From contig JAANXD010000077.1 of assembly GCA_018263435.1 (NCBI GenBank), forward strand, positions 21,031 through 85,030: a DNA stretch of 64,000 nucleotides, read 5' to 3'. The position numbers were made by a program, and so were the translations under genes. This document shows, in pieces, positions 1-10,759 of the stretch (position 1 is the stretch's first letter; each line of letters opens with the position of its first letter). Source of the DNA: Candidatus Scalindua arabica (GTDB taxonomy: Bacteria; Planctomycetota; Brocadiia; Brocadiales; Scalinduaceae). A model generated the notes under the pieces. It was not told the DNA's origin and ran no database searches. It was given only the letters and a program-made list of their open reading frames with translations.

Positions 1-340
1 TTTGCTCAGCTCCTAGGATAATAAGATTGGCACCAGCCGCCTGAACCTCACTGGCCTTATGCATAACGTATTCGTGGGACACATCGCTATAGGAAAAAAC
101 CACTTCATCAATCCTGTGGTCCTTGATAAGTCCCGTTAGCTCTTTTTCATCGTAAATGGGAATACCGTCAGGATATAATCTACCGGCAAGCTCAGATGGA
201 TATTTTCTGTCAGCAATGTTCGGGATTTGAGTTGCTGTGAAAGCTACAACTTCATAGTCTTCGTTATTCTTATAGAAGACATTGAAGTTATGGAAGTCTC
301 TCCCTGCTGCCCCCATTATTATGGTTTTTATCTTTTTCAT
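1..340 (-). CDS. Cyclic 2,3-diphosphoglycerate synthetase / P-loop GTPase-like protein, N-terminal part, truncated by window edge
   Basis: Reverse complement from ATG at 340 reads MKKIKTIIMGAAGRDFHNFNVFYKNNEDYEVVAFTATQIPNIADRKYPSELAGRLYPDGIPIYDEKELTGLIKDHRIDEVVFSYSDVSHEYVMHKASEVQAAGANLIILGAEQ with no stop to the edge; not in the ORF track because it is open-ended. Confidence 0.8.
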   Translation of the reverse strand, partial: MKKIKTIIMGAAGRDFHNFNVFYKNNEDYEVVAFTATQIPNIADRKYPSELAGRLYPDGIPIYDEKELTGLIKDHRIDEVVFSYSDVSHEYVMHKASEVQAAGANLIILGAEQ

Positions 341-565
341 ATTTATTTCCATACTTTTGTTAATATATCTTTAACCATCTTACGTGATATATCACTGCTC
401 AAAACTACTATAGTGTTTAACAAATATCAATAGAAAACAGTTTCGTTTGTTGTATCTTCAAAATCTCCTTGCCTTGATTCTGTATTGGGAATACAATCAG
501 CCTTTGCAAAGGAAAGTTCCTACCTTACATATGTTTCTTTCAACATAAAAATATATAGTGGTATA

Positions 566-1924
566 ATGTTAAGGTTATCCGTACTATGTCTACTGGTTAT
601 TTCACACTTGCTTATTTATATGCATACTTCAACTGCAGAACAAATAAAATTTGATATTAAGGAACACCGTCTGGAAAATGGTTTGAGGCTGCTTATACAT
701 CAGGACCATTCATCGCCCATTATAAGTTTCCAGGTATGGTATAACGTGGGTTCCATAAACGAGAGACCAGGTATAACCGGTATTTCACACCTGTTTGAAC
801 ACATGATGTTCAAGGGATCAAAGAATGTTGATTCGGAAGAGCATAGCCGTATTATTCAACGGAATGGTGGTACGGATAATGCCTTTACCACTGAGGATAT
901 GACCGCTTATTTTGAAAATCTTCCCAGTTCCCAGCTTGAATTAGCAGTAAAACTGGAGGCAGACAGGATGGCTCACCTTCGGCTTACGGCTGAGACCCTG
1001 GCGTCTGAAAGACAGGTGGTAAAGGAGGAGAGGCGCATGCGGGTAGATAATTCACTTTTTGGTAAACTGAATGAGGGCCTTTACTCAACTACATTTACCA
1101 AACACCCGTATCGATGGCCAGTAATAGGGTGGATGTCCGATATAGATGCCATAACTCTGGATGACTGCAAGGCTTTTTACAGTACGCACTATGCACCAAA
1201 TAATGCTACCGTCATAATACTTGGAGACATAGATTTTGATAAAACCATATCCCTGGTGGAGAAGTATTTTGGACATATACCTTCTGCAGAGCGTCCGGAA
1301 GAGTTGATCCAAATGGAGGACCCACAAAGTCAGGAAAGGCATAAAGACCTTTATGTTGATACCCAGTTTCCCTGGCTTGCTGTTGCTTATCACATACCGG
1401 AGGCAGCCCATGATGACATTCCGGTATTAGAACTTATTGAGAATATACTTACGGAAGGACGCAGTTCCAGACTCTACAGGAAGATCATATATGAAGATCA
1501 GTCTGCCCTTTCTGTCTTCGCATCTGTTGATAAGTACAAAGACCCGGGGTTATTTGTCATTACGGTCAGAAGTATAAAACAAGGGCATACTCCTGAAGAA
1601 GTTGCATCCGTGATTAATGAAAGTCTGGAACAATTCAAGACTGAAAAAGTAACGGACCGTGAACTTGAGAAGGCAAGAAATAAAATGGAAACAAACCTGA
1701 TCTTTGGTCTCCAGACCAACTTTGTCAGAGGTATGCGGTTAGGGTTCAGTATGGCAAGGACTGGTGACCCTCTGGGGTTTTTTAAGAATCTGGAAAAGTA
1801 CAGACATACAACTGCAGAAGAAATACAAAAGGTAGCAAGGAAATATTTTACACATGAAAATCGAACTATAGTGAGGTTGCTTCCTAAAGAGGAGAAGTCA
1901 GAAACAGTTGAGAGTAGTCTGTAG
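566..1924 (+). CDS. M16 family zinc metallopeptidase (catalytic type), signal peptide
   Basis: Inverse zinc motif HLFEH (HxxEH) in GISHLFEHMMFKG; M16 C-terminal domain; hydrophobic N-terminus. ORF opens at 485 (TTG) but ATG at 566 is more plausible. Confidence 0.9.
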   Translation: MLRLSVLCLLVISHLLIYMHTSTAEQIKFDIKEHRLENGLRLLIHQDHSSPIISFQVWYNVGSINERPGITGISHLFEHMMFKGSKNVDSEEHSRIIQRNGGTDNAFTTEDMTAYFENLPSSQLELAVKLEADRMAHLRLTAETLASERQVVKEERRMRVDNSLFGKLNEGLYSTTFTKHPYRWPVIGWMSDIDAITLDDCKAFYSTHYAPNNATVIILGDIDFDKTISLVEKYFGHIPSAERPEELIQMEDPQSQERHKDLYVDTQFPWLAVAYHIPEAAHDDIPVLELIENILTEGRSSRLYRKIIYEDQSALSVFASVDKYKDPGLFVITVRSIKQGHTPEEVASVINESLEQFKTEKVTDRELEKARNKMETNLIFGLQTNFVRGMRLGFSMARTGDPLGFFKNLEKYRHTTAEEIQKVARKYFTHENRTIVRLLPKEEKSETVESSL

Positions 1925-2112
1925 CGGAACGGCTTTAGCCTTCCATTTATACACTTAGACATGGTAATGGAAACCTGAAGGTTTCCGCTACGTCTTAATT
2001 TAATGACATTGCATCCAGTAGGCAGGGTAATAGTACAAAGAATAAGGCCCAATCTATTAAATTATAAGATTATTGATAACAGTGTAAAAATCCATATTCA
2101 TATAAATTGCGT

Positions 2113-3528
2113 ATGTTAAAGATCGCAAATTCTTATTTATGTCGCTATGTGCTCACAATTATTCTGATTCCATTCACAATCCTTATTAGTGGTATATACC
2201 TGCAGGGTGCAGGAATGGATGAAGGAAACGTAGTACCTATGAAATACCAGAAGGCAAAACTTGATAACGGATTAAGCATAATCATGGTCGAACACCATGA
2301 ATTACCAGTTGTGGCTATAGAGTTGCTGGTGAAGGCCGGTTCTGCACATGACCCGCAGGAGAAGTTCGGACTTGCACATATAGTTGCACAACTTCTCCGT
2401 GAAGGTACACGTTCAAGAAATTCTCTGGAGATATCTGAGGAGATAGACTTTATAGGTGGCTCACTGAGTGTGGATTGTGATTACGATTCATCATCAGTTA
2501 CCACTACGGCACTTGTAAAACATTTTAAGACTATACTTGACTTGGTTTCTGAGGTTACAAGATTTCCTGTATTTCAATCAAAGGACATAGAATTTCACAG
2601 AGATAAGACCATAACATCTATACTAATGGAGAAGGATGATAAGTCGTTTATAGCCAGCAGGCATTTCAGTGAGATGCTTTACGGTGCTCACCCTTATGCT
2701 CATCCTTCCATTGGGACGGTAGAAAGCCTTAAGGAGATTTCAAGAGATGAAATCATACATTTTCACAAGACTAATTTTCTTCCCAACAATTCTATACTGA
2801 CAGTGGTTGGTGATATCGATCCTGCAAACACACTTGCTGCCATTAAAGAAACCTTTGGTGATTGGAAGAAAGGTAACGTTCAGGAATTAATATTACCGTC
2901 TATACCAGAAATAAACGGATATAAGATAAGGATTGTAGATAAGCCGGATTTGACACAGACAGAGATACTCCTGGGGCATCCGGGTATTACCCGCGATGAT
3001 CATGATTATTTCCCGGTTATGTTATTGAACTATATTCTTGGCAGGGGGCCTACGTCAAGGCTCTATACAAGGATAAGAGCGGAGAAGGGTCTTACCTATG
3101 GTGCTAACAGTCGTTTTGCGATGAGAGAATTACAGGGGCCATTTTATATTAGGACTTACAGTAAGAATGAAACCGCAATTGAAACTCTCAGGCTGGTTCT
3201 GGATGAGTTGAGGAAACTGAAGTCAAACGGTGTGACAAAGGAAGAATTAGATAGTTCCAAATCATATTTCGTTGGACACTTTCCCTTGAGTATGGAGACA
3301 CCTGCCCAGATAGCTGCTAAGATAATAGATCAGGAATTTTATGGCCTGCCTGAGAATTATCTGGATAAATACCTGGATAATATCAAGGCTGTTTCCATGG
3401 AAGACATTGAACGTACAATAAAAAGGATACTGGACCCCGGTAATATCGTAATCACACTCGTAAGCAGGGCAGAAGACATCATGGAGGAGGCGAAGGCATT
3501 GGGAGAAGTGGAATTAAAGGGGCTGTAA
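2113..3528 (+). CDS. M16 family peptidase homolog, non-catalytic partner type
   Basis: M16 fold, but the HxxEH position reads AHIVAQLLREGT (degenerate); adjacent to the catalytic M16 gene. Confidence 0.88.
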   Translation: MLKIANSYLCRYVLTIILIPFTILISGIYLQGAGMDEGNVVPMKYQKAKLDNGLSIIMVEHHELPVVAIELLVKAGSAHDPQEKFGLAHIVAQLLREGTRSRNSLEISEEIDFIGGSLSVDCDYDSSSVTTTALVKHFKTILDLVSEVTRFPVFQSKDIEFHRDKTITSILMEKDDKSFIASRHFSEMLYGAHPYAHPSIGTVESLKEISRDEIIHFHKTNFLPNNSILTVVGDIDPANTLAAIKETFGDWKKGNVQELILPSIPEINGYKIRIVDKPDLTQTEILLGHPGITRDDHDYFPVMLLNYILGRGPTSRLYTRIRAEKGLTYGANSRFAMRELQGPFYIRTYSKNETAIETLRLVLDELRKLKSNGVTKEELDSSKSYFVGHFPLSMETPAQIAAKIIDQEFYGLPENYLDKYLDNIKAVSMEDIERTIKRILDPGNIVITLVSRAEDIMEEAKALGEVELKGL

Positions 3529-3918
3529 ATAGTGTAGGTTTTCGTGATAAGCACTTAATTGATTCTCGTATATAAAAGATGAAGATCTAAGGCATGCTGA
3601 ACCGTTTTCTTATCATAATAATGCTGTTAGTTCTCTTACAATACTATCATTTTTTAAAGACTTTTAAGTTAAAGGAAATAGTAATAAAAAAATAATTGCC
3701 ATCTACAGAAATTGTGTTATATATATTGAGTACTTTATGTCGAAAAAATACATCAATCCACAAACTCACCTTTTATATCACATATTCAATTGAAGTAATG
3801 TCAGAAGCAAAATCTTTCATAATCCATAAGAGAATACTGTTTGAATAAGCAATTTAATAAGCTATATTTACAAAATTTACATTATTTGTTTATAACCCAA
3901 ATTATTGGGAGAGAATGA

Positions 3919-5172
3919 ATGAGTATACAGCCGATAAAGAATGTTGGATTCATTTCAACAAGAATCGCCGGAACGGACGGCGTTTCTTTAGAGATTGAAA
4001 AATGGGCAGAGGTACTGAAACGAAATCGATTCGATTGCTTTTATTTTGGGGGGGAAATTGATCGCGATGAAGAGATTTCGTTCAAAGTCGATGAGGCTCA
4101 TTTTGAACATCCAGACATTTGTGACATAAATAAAAGCCTGTTTGGTGTTACAAATCGAACGAGAAAAATTTCAAAGAATATTCAAAAGATTCAAGAGAAA
4201 CTAAAATCAGCACTATATGATTTTCGTAAAAAGTTTAAGATCGATTTAATAATACCCGAGAATGCATTAACAATACCTTTGAATATTCCATTGGGTATCG
4301 CCATTACTGAGTTCATTGCTGAAACAGGCATCCCGACAATAGCACATCATCATGATTTTTATTGGGAGAGAGATCGTTTTCAAATCAACGCCTGTCAGGA
4401 TTATCTGGACAAGTCTTTTCCTCCTGACCTTCCTTCGATTCGTCATGCCGTAATCAATTCCCCGGCATCTAAACAATTGAGTCATAGATTGGGAATTTCA
4501 AATACGATTATTCCAAATGTCTATAATTTTGCTGAAGAACCAGAAGGTCTAGAGAATTTTCCCTGCGAGCTAAAGAGTAAAATCGGCATTAAGAAAGATG
4601 ATCTTTTTATTTTGCAACCAACCCGTGTTGTGCCAAGAAAATGGATCGAAAGGTCAATTGAGATTGTACATAATTTAAAATTACAAAATCCAACTCTCGT
4701 AATCTCTCATGCATCTGGAGACGAAGGAGATGATTATTATCATCGGATTATGGAATATGCAAAATTTATGGGAGTTAAGATCATTACTATCGATAATCTT
4801 ATAGGCGGCTATCATGGAAACGGAAATAAAAAGTATACGATTGCTGATGTATATAAATGTGCTGATATTGTCACATATCCAAGTGGCTATGAAGGGTTTG
4901 GGAATGCGGTTCTGGAGACCATCTATTTTAATAGGCCGATCGTTGTTAACAGGTATTCAATCTATATTGCTGATATAGAGCCTAAGGGCTTCGATGTAAT
5001 TACGATAGACGGAGTTGTCACTACAAAAACAGTTAAGAAGATAAGGCAGGTATTGAAAGATGAAGAGCTTCGGGAAGAAATGGTTAGAAAGAATTTTGAT
5101 CTGGCAAAACGGTTTTTTTCATTTGAAGTTCTGGAAAAAAGATTAATGTACATGCTTAGTACATTCGATTAA
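3919..5172 (+). CDS. Glycosyltransferase family 4-like
   Basis: GT-B C-terminal pattern YPSGYEGFGNAVLETIYFNRPIVVNRY. Confidence 0.8.
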   Translation: MSIQPIKNVGFISTRIAGTDGVSLEIEKWAEVLKRNRFDCFYFGGEIDRDEEISFKVDEAHFEHPDICDINKSLFGVTNRTRKISKNIQKIQEKLKSALYDFRKKFKIDLIIPENALTIPLNIPLGIAITEFIAETGIPTIAHHHDFYWERDRFQINACQDYLDKSFPPDLPSIRHAVINSPASKQLSHRLGISNTIIPNVYNFAEEPEGLENFPCELKSKIGIKKDDLFILQPTRVVPRKWIERSIEIVHNLKLQNPTLVISHASGDEGDDYYHRIMEYAKFMGVKIITIDNLIGGYHGNGNKKYTIADVYKCADIVTYPSGYEGFGNAVLETIYFNRPIVVNRYSIYIADIEPKGFDVITIDGVVTTKTVKKIRQVLKDEELREEMVRKNFDLAKRFFSFEVLEKRLMYMLSTFD

Positions 5173-5277
5173 TTATCCACTTTAGAGAGGATGTCATATT
5201 AGCCAGTTTGTTATTGTAAAAAATATAACTACTACTTTAAGCCTTTCCCGCGGCTTAAACACGAAGAAAGATGGTTG

Positions 5278-6525
5278 AAGATGATCAATGTAGCGATTCT
5301 TCATTATTCATGTCCACCTGTTATTGGGGGTGTTGAAGAAATTGTCAGACAACAGGCATCTCTTTTATATAGATACTATCATCCGGTTAAAGTTATTGCT
5401 GGCAGTGGTTCGCAATTTACTGAAGATTTTGCCGTAGAAATAAATCCTCTACTCTCTTCCCGTAATTCTGAAATTTTGCAGTTACAACAAAATCCTACTG
5501 AAAATCATGAAGGAATTCGGGAAATGACTGGTACAATTCTTAAATATTTGAAAGGTAGTCTCCAGAATTTTGATATCCTTATCGCTCACAATGTGCTTTC
5601 GATGCATTACAATCTACCTTTAACGTTAGCATTGCATAAGTTGGCAAATACGAAAACTATTAAGGTGGTAAATTGGAATCATGATTCGCCGTATTTTTAT
5701 AAGAATTATTCAAAGGAAATTGAAGAAAAACCGTGGTTGATTCTAAAGAAATATAATCCAAATATATCTTACATAACTATCTCACCAAGCCGGGCAAAAG
5801 AATTTCAAGCGTTGTACAAAACAAAAAAAGAAATAACTGTTATTCCAAATGGAATAGGCCCCATTCGTGTTTTTTCTTTAGGAAAAACTGCCATGCGCTT
5901 AATCAAAGAAAATAATTTATTTACTGCCGGATTATTAATGATACAACCTTCGAGATTGCACTCCCGGAAAAATGTAGAGCTTTCTATTGAAGTTTTGAGG
6001 GCCTTTCATGGCAAAGGTATTCAGGCCAAATTAATTCTGGCCGGAGCATATGATCCACATGAAAGAAAAACATCACATTATTATAACAAACTAAAAGATT
6101 TAGCAGAATCCTTACAAGTACAAAAACATATTATCATACTTGGTGATTATGTTTTTGAGAGTGGCGAGAAAATGATAGCAGACTGGGATACGATACGTGA
6201 TCTTTACCAAATCTCAGACTTACTTTTTATGCCAAGTAAACAAGAAGGATTTGGTATTCCATTATTAGAAGCTGGAATGTTGAAATTACCGATTGCCTGT
6301 TCCGATATAGACCCATTTAAATCTATTGCCGGAAAGGATGCATTCTATTTTTCATTAAAAGACCGTCCAAAAGAGATTGCGGAAAATGTTTTGGAATATT
6401 TGGAACAATTGCGGCCGCACCGTATGTATCGAAAAGTATTTCGTAATTATTTGTGGGATAATATATATAATGATTTACTAAAACCTTTTTTAGAGAAAAA
6501 TGTAAATATATCGGGATCAGTTTAA
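5278..6525 (+). CDS. Glycosyltransferase family 4-like
   Basis: GT-B fold motifs VIPNGIG, PSRLHSRKNVELSIE, MPSKQEGFGIPLLEAG. Confidence 0.85.
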   Translation, partial: KMINVAILHYSCPPVIGGVEEIVRQQASLLYRYYHPVKVIAGSGSQFTEDFAVEINPLLSSRNSEILQLQQNPTENHEGIREMTGTILKYLKGSLQNFDILIAHNVLSMHYNLPLTLALHKLANTKTIKVVNWNHDSPYFYKNYSKEIEEKPWLILKKYNPNISYITISPSRAKEFQALYKTKKEITVIPNGIGPIRVFSLGKTAMRLIKENNLFTAGLLMIQPSRLHSRKNVELSIEVLRAFHGKGIQAKLILAGAYDPHERKTSHYYNKLKDLAESLQVQKHIIILGDYVFESGEKMIADWDTIRDLYQISDLLFMPSKQEGFGIPLLEAGMLKLPIACSDIDPFKSIAGKDAFYFSLKDRPKEIAENVLEYLEQLRPHRMYRKVFRNYLWDNIYNDLLKPFLEKNVNISGSV

Positions 6526-6623
6526 AATTAATAGGACGCAACCGCCTATTAGCCTGTCGGGCTATAATCTGCGTTTATCCATGTCTTATTAATTTATTCT
6601 CTAGTATTTAGAAAGGGTATAAA

Positions 6624-7235
6624 ATGGCAGGACAAAAAGCAACTAACATCAAATGGCATCATGGCAAGATTACACGAGAAGACAGGGTGAAATTGCTGAA
6701 TCAGAGGGGTGTAACCATATGGCTTACAGGCCTCTCAGGTTCTGGTAAATCAACAATTGCTGTTGAGCTTGAACATGCCCTCATTGAGAACAGACATCAG
6801 GCATACATACTTGATGGTGACAACATACGTCATGGCCTGAATAAAAATCTTGGCTTCTCGCCTGATGACCGTACTGAGAATATTCGCCGGATTGGTGAAG
6901 TTGCAAAACTGTTTACGGAGGCAGGCATAATAACAATTACCGCCTTTATTTCTCCATATAGAGAAGATCGGGATGCTGTCAGGAGATTGCTGAATGATGG
7001 TGAATTTATAGAGGTACATGTTAAATGCCCTCTTGATGTTTGTGAGGAGCGTGATACAAAAGGTTTATATAAGAAGGCACGTGCAGGTGAGGTGAAGGAT
7101 TTTACCGGCATTTCAGCACCCTATGAAGAGCCGCTCAATCCTGAGATAACAATTGACTCGTCAAAGCTGACAGTTGAGGAATCAACAAGAGCAGTATTAA
7201 ATTATCTTGAGGAAAAAGGATATGTGAAGTTTTAG
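6624..7235 (+). CDS. cysC: Adenylylsulfate kinase
   Basis: Walker A GLSGSGKST, LDGDNIRHGLNKNLGFSPDDRTENIRRIGEVAKLF, FISPYREDRDAVR, KGLYKKARAGEVKDFTGI. Confidence 0.96.
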   Translation: MAGQKATNIKWHHGKITREDRVKLLNQRGVTIWLTGLSGSGKSTIAVELEHALIENRHQAYILDGDNIRHGLNKNLGFSPDDRTENIRRIGEVAKLFTEAGIITITAFISPYREDRDAVRRLLNDGEFIEVHVKCPLDVCEERDTKGLYKKARAGEVKDFTGISAPYEEPLNPEITIDSSKLTVEESTRAVLNYLEEKGYVKF

Positions 7236-7294
7236 ACGATGGTGAAAAAATGAAGTGGTAATAAAAATGTTATTCTGAAAAAGGAGAAGCTTGT

Positions 7295-8095
7295 ATGAAA
7301 ATTTCCAGGGGCTGTATTAGTCTGATCATAGTTATTTTGTTTCTTTCACTATCCTGTACTACTGTACCAATTACAGGCAGGCAGCAGTTTAGTATACTTC
7401 CAGATTATGCAATGCTTTCTATGAGCCTTCAACAGTACAATGAATTCCTTAAAACCAATAAAATCAGCCGTAATCAGGAACAAACTAAAATGGTCAAAAA
7501 GGTTGGCAGAAAGATTCAAATGGCAGTGGAACAATATTTTACCGACAAAAATATGTCTCATGCATTAAAAGATTACAAATGGGAATTTAATCTTATTGAA
7601 AGTGAAGAAAAAAATGCATGGGCGATGCCGGGAGGGAAAGTTGTTGTATATGAGGGAATTTTGCCGATTACTAAAGATGAGGCCGGCCTGGCAGTAGTTA
7701 TGGGACATGAAATAGCTCATGCGATTGCCAAACATGGTAATGAGAGAATGAGTCAGGGCTTAATTGCACAAATAGGTGGGATGACACTCTCAAAAGCCCT
7801 GGCAGAAAAACCTGAAAAAACAAGGCAACTCTGGATGACTGTCTTCGGTGTTGGTGCTCAATACGGAGTCATGCTTCCTTTCAGTCGTCTCCAGGAATCT
7901 GAAGCAGACCACCTTGGTTTAATATTTATGGATATAGCCGGTTACAATCCAGATGAAGCTGTAGAAGTCTGGAAAAGAATGGCACAATTGAAAGAGGGTC
8001 AGGCGCCACCGGAATTTTTGAGCACACATCCCTCTGACGAGACCAGGATAAGAAAGATTAAAGAAACAATACCGAAAGCGAAGCAGTATTTATAA
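7295..8095 (+). CDS. M48 family metallopeptidase, lipoprotein
   Basis: HEIAH zinc motif, ESEADHLGLIFM, lipobox-like LSLSC, VPITGRQQFSILP. Confidence 0.93.
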   Translation: MKISRGCISLIIVILFLSLSCTTVPITGRQQFSILPDYAMLSMSLQQYNEFLKTNKISRNQEQTKMVKKVGRKIQMAVEQYFTDKNMSHALKDYKWEFNLIESEEKNAWAMPGGKVVVYEGILPITKDEAGLAVVMGHEIAHAIAKHGNERMSQGLIAQIGGMTLSKALAEKPEKTRQLWMTVFGVGAQYGVMLPFSRLQESEADHLGLIFMDIAGYNPDEAVEVWKRMAQLKEGQAPPEFLSTHPSDETRIRKIKETIPKAKQYL

Positions 8096-8150
8096 AGAAG
8101 GTATTCTGTTTTTCAGGTAAAGGAAAAATAGCAAACCTTGAAATGGGGAC

Positions 8151-10310
8151 TTAAGCTGGATTTGTCTCTCGCTGTACATAAGCTCTTACAAGTTTTGCCT
8201 CATCATAGCTTACGGCGCCTTTGGAATGTTCGACAACAGGCCCTGTATTCCACGTCTTGAGGGTTAAAAATAGCTTCTCGATTGTGTTTCGATTTGCGGG
8301 TTCAACGAGGCGGTCTATTTCGATATCACGGCCATTCCTTATCAGGTTTTCAAGGTGCCCTGTGATAGTAGAGACTGCAAGGTTGCGTTCTTTTGAAATT
8401 TCCTCAATTGAAAGCCCTTCCTTGAAAAGATCATAGGTTTTTTCGATTGTTCCCACTTTTACCTTTTTCGGTAACGTGCCAGCAGGTATGGTAACGGGTT
8501 TTCTGTCAGGGATTGAAATCCCGGGATTTTCATCAAGATGTGCCTTTATCTCCTCTGTAAAATCAGTACCGTATCGTTCAAGTTTGGTATCACCGACACC
8601 GCTGATAGTTTTCATATCGGTTAATGTTGCGGGGTAGTAAATGCACATTTCATGAAGAGTCATGTCAGAAAATATTATGTATGGAGGAACCCTGTGCTCA
8701 TCAGCAAGTCTCTTTCTGAGTACGCGAAGCCTGTCAAAAAGGACTTCATCATAAGGCTCAAATCCACTCACTTTAAATGCTTTGGGTTTTTTCTTTATCT
8801 CTTCCCTTTTTAATCCCTCTATCTTTTCTTTACCGTAGAGTATGTCTGTACCCTTTTTTGTCAGTATTAACACCGGATACTGTCCGCCGTCCTGTACGAT
8901 AGCATCCTGTGCCAGGAGTTCGTTGATAATGAACTGCCAGTGTTTCTTTTCTTTGTGCCTGCCTGCGCCGTAGGTCTTGATCTCATTATGTTGAAGTTCC
9001 CTGATACGTTTTGTATCAGCGCCGGCTACAATATCAATGATATGTCTGATTCCAAAATGCTGGCCTGTCCTTGATATAGCCGACATTACTATCTGTGCAT
9101 CAGTTGTTATATCAATCTTCTCAACATTACCCATACAAATGTCGCATGCCCCGCAGTTTTCATTAGTATAATTCTCGCCAAAATATTCAAGAAGCTGTCT
9201 GCGCCTGCATACATTGTGTGAAGCATACTTGACCGTCTGATTCAGCTTTTCCATGGAGATTGACCGCTCATTCTCACTGGGCATCTGATCTATAAAATAC
9301 CTGATCTTAGGAATGTCCTGTCTGCCAAAGAAGAGGAGACAATTAGCAGGCTCTCCATCTCGTCCTGAACGTCCTGTTTCCTGATAATATCCTTCTATGT
9401 TTTTTGGCAAATCGGCATGGATTACAAAGCGCACGTTTGACTTGTCTATTCCCATACCAAATGCAATTGTTGCTACAATTACGGTAACTTTGTCCCGGCT
9501 GAAAGCCTCCTGGTTTCTCTTGCGTTCCTCTGTAGCCAATCCGGCGTGATAAGGCAGAGCGCTGATGCCTTGATCTACCAGAAACTCGGCTAATCTGAAA
9601 ACTGAGTCGCGTGTAGTACGGTAAATTATGCCCGGTTCGTCCTTATGTTCTTTGAGAAATTCCAGTATTTGTGATTCTAACTCTATTTTACTTTTTACCT
9701 GATAAAAGAGGTTCTGGCGATTAAATGATGCACGGATAACATATGGAGATCTCAGTCCGATCTTATTGATTATATCTTCCTGAACCCTCGGTGTGGCGGT
9801 TGCCGTAAATGCTGTTACCGGAATGTGTGGAAAGGTTTGAGTAAGGCCGGAGAGGCTCAGGTAATCAGGGCGGAAGTCATGTCCCCATTCTGAAATGCAA
9901 TGTGCCTCGTCTATGGCAAAAAGAGATAAGGGAATAGTTTTCAGAGTTTCTATGAAACCCTGCATAGCGAAACGTTCGGGTGCAATGTAGAGTAATTCTA
10001 ATGTATGATTCTTCAGTCTGTGGTATATGTCAGACATCTCTTGCGTACTCAGAGAACTGTTAATAAAGGCTGCAGAAATTCCATTCTCAATGGCCGCATC
10101 AACTTGGTCCTTCATCAGGGATATCAGTGGACTTATAACAACCGTAGTCCCGGTCATCATTTTGGCAGGTAATTGATAACAGAGCGATTTCCCTCCCCCG
10201 GTAGGCATCACGGCAAAGACATCTTTTTTGTCCAGGATGTTCCTGATTATCGTTTCCTGATTAGGGCGAAAAGATTGAAACCCAAAAACCTTTTTAAGTG
10301 TGTTATGCAT
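8151..10310 (-). CDS. recQ: ATP-dependent DNA helicase RecQ
   Basis: PTGGGKSLCYQLPA, DEAH box, Q..GRSGRDG, RQC zinc-binding cysteines, HRDC domain. Confidence 0.96.
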   Translation of the reverse strand: MHNTLKKVFGFQSFRPNQETIIRNILDKKDVFAVMPTGGGKSLCYQLPAKMMTGTTVVISPLISLMKDQVDAAIENGISAAFINSSLSTQEMSDIYHRLKNHTLELLYIAPERFAMQGFIETLKTIPLSLFAIDEAHCISEWGHDFRPDYLSLSGLTQTFPHIPVTAFTATATPRVQEDIINKIGLRSPYVIRASFNRQNLFYQVKSKIELESQILEFLKEHKDEPGIIYRTTRDSVFRLAEFLVDQGISALPYHAGLATEERKRNQEAFSRDKVTVIVATIAFGMGIDKSNVRFVIHADLPKNIEGYYQETGRSGRDGEPANCLLFFGRQDIPKIRYFIDQMPSENERSISMEKLNQTVKYASHNVCRRRQLLEYFGENYTNENCGACDICMGNVEKIDITTDAQIVMSAISRTGQHFGIRHIIDIVAGADTKRIRELQHNEIKTYGAGRHKEKKHWQFIINELLAQDAIVQDGGQYPVLILTKKGTDILYGKEKIEGLKREEIKKKPKAFKVSGFEPYDEVLFDRLRVLRKRLADEHRVPPYIIFSDMTLHEMCIYYPATLTDMKTISGVGDTKLERYGTDFTEEIKAHLDENPGISIPDRKPVTIPAGTLPKKVKVGTIEKTYDLFKEGLSIEEISKERNLAVSTITGHLENLIRNGRDIEIDRLVEPANRNTIEKLFLTLKTWNTGPVVEHSKGAVSYDEAKLVRAYVQRETNPA

Positions 10311-10459
10311 ATCACGATTTTATGACATCGGCATAAAACATGTCAAGAATAGAAATGATAAGTTTACTTTAAATTCTATTTGATTTGATTCTAAAATAAG
10401 AATACAATTTCTGCTAACGAAATTATAAATGCTTTATTGTAATACAAAGGAGAAGTTAT

Positions 10460-10759
10460 ATGTCTACAAAAACATCAAAACAAACGATTCATTCTTATAT
10501 CACAAGCGATCCCAAAATTTGCGGTGGAGAACCAATAATTATTGATACCAGGATATCTGTTAGACTGATTGTAAAGTTAGAGAATATCGGGAAAAGTGTA
10601 GACGAGATTGTGGCTATGTATCCGCATATAACCCACGCCCAGGTGCACGATGCCCTCTCCTATTATTATGACAACAAGGAAGAGATAGACCGGTTTATCG
10701 AGGAAAACAGTGAGGAATATATTAGAAAAAGATATAAAGGATCGCCGTGGCTGAAATAA
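10460..10759 (+). CDS. DUF433 domain protein (antitoxin-like)
   Basis: SDPKICGGEPIIIDTRISVRLIVKLENIGKSVDEIVAMYPHITHAQVHDALSYYYDN. Confidence 0.9.
   Translation: MSTKTSKQTIHSYITSDPKICGGEPIIIDTRISVRLIVKLENIGKSVDEIVAMYPHITHAQVHDALSYYYDNKEEIDRFIEENSEEYIRKRYKGSPWLK

Noticed and set aside
1085-1411. 108-aa minus-strand ORF inside the first M16 gene
   Set aside because: Antisense shadow ORF over a clear coding region; no recognisable motifs.
1498-2052. 184-aa minus-strand ORF overlapping the M16 gene and downstream repeat
   Set aside because: Mostly antisense to the M16 C-terminus and runs through the REP palindrome; no family signal.
3357-3554. 65-aa ORF antisense to the second M16 gene end
   Set aside because: Antisense shadow, low complexity.
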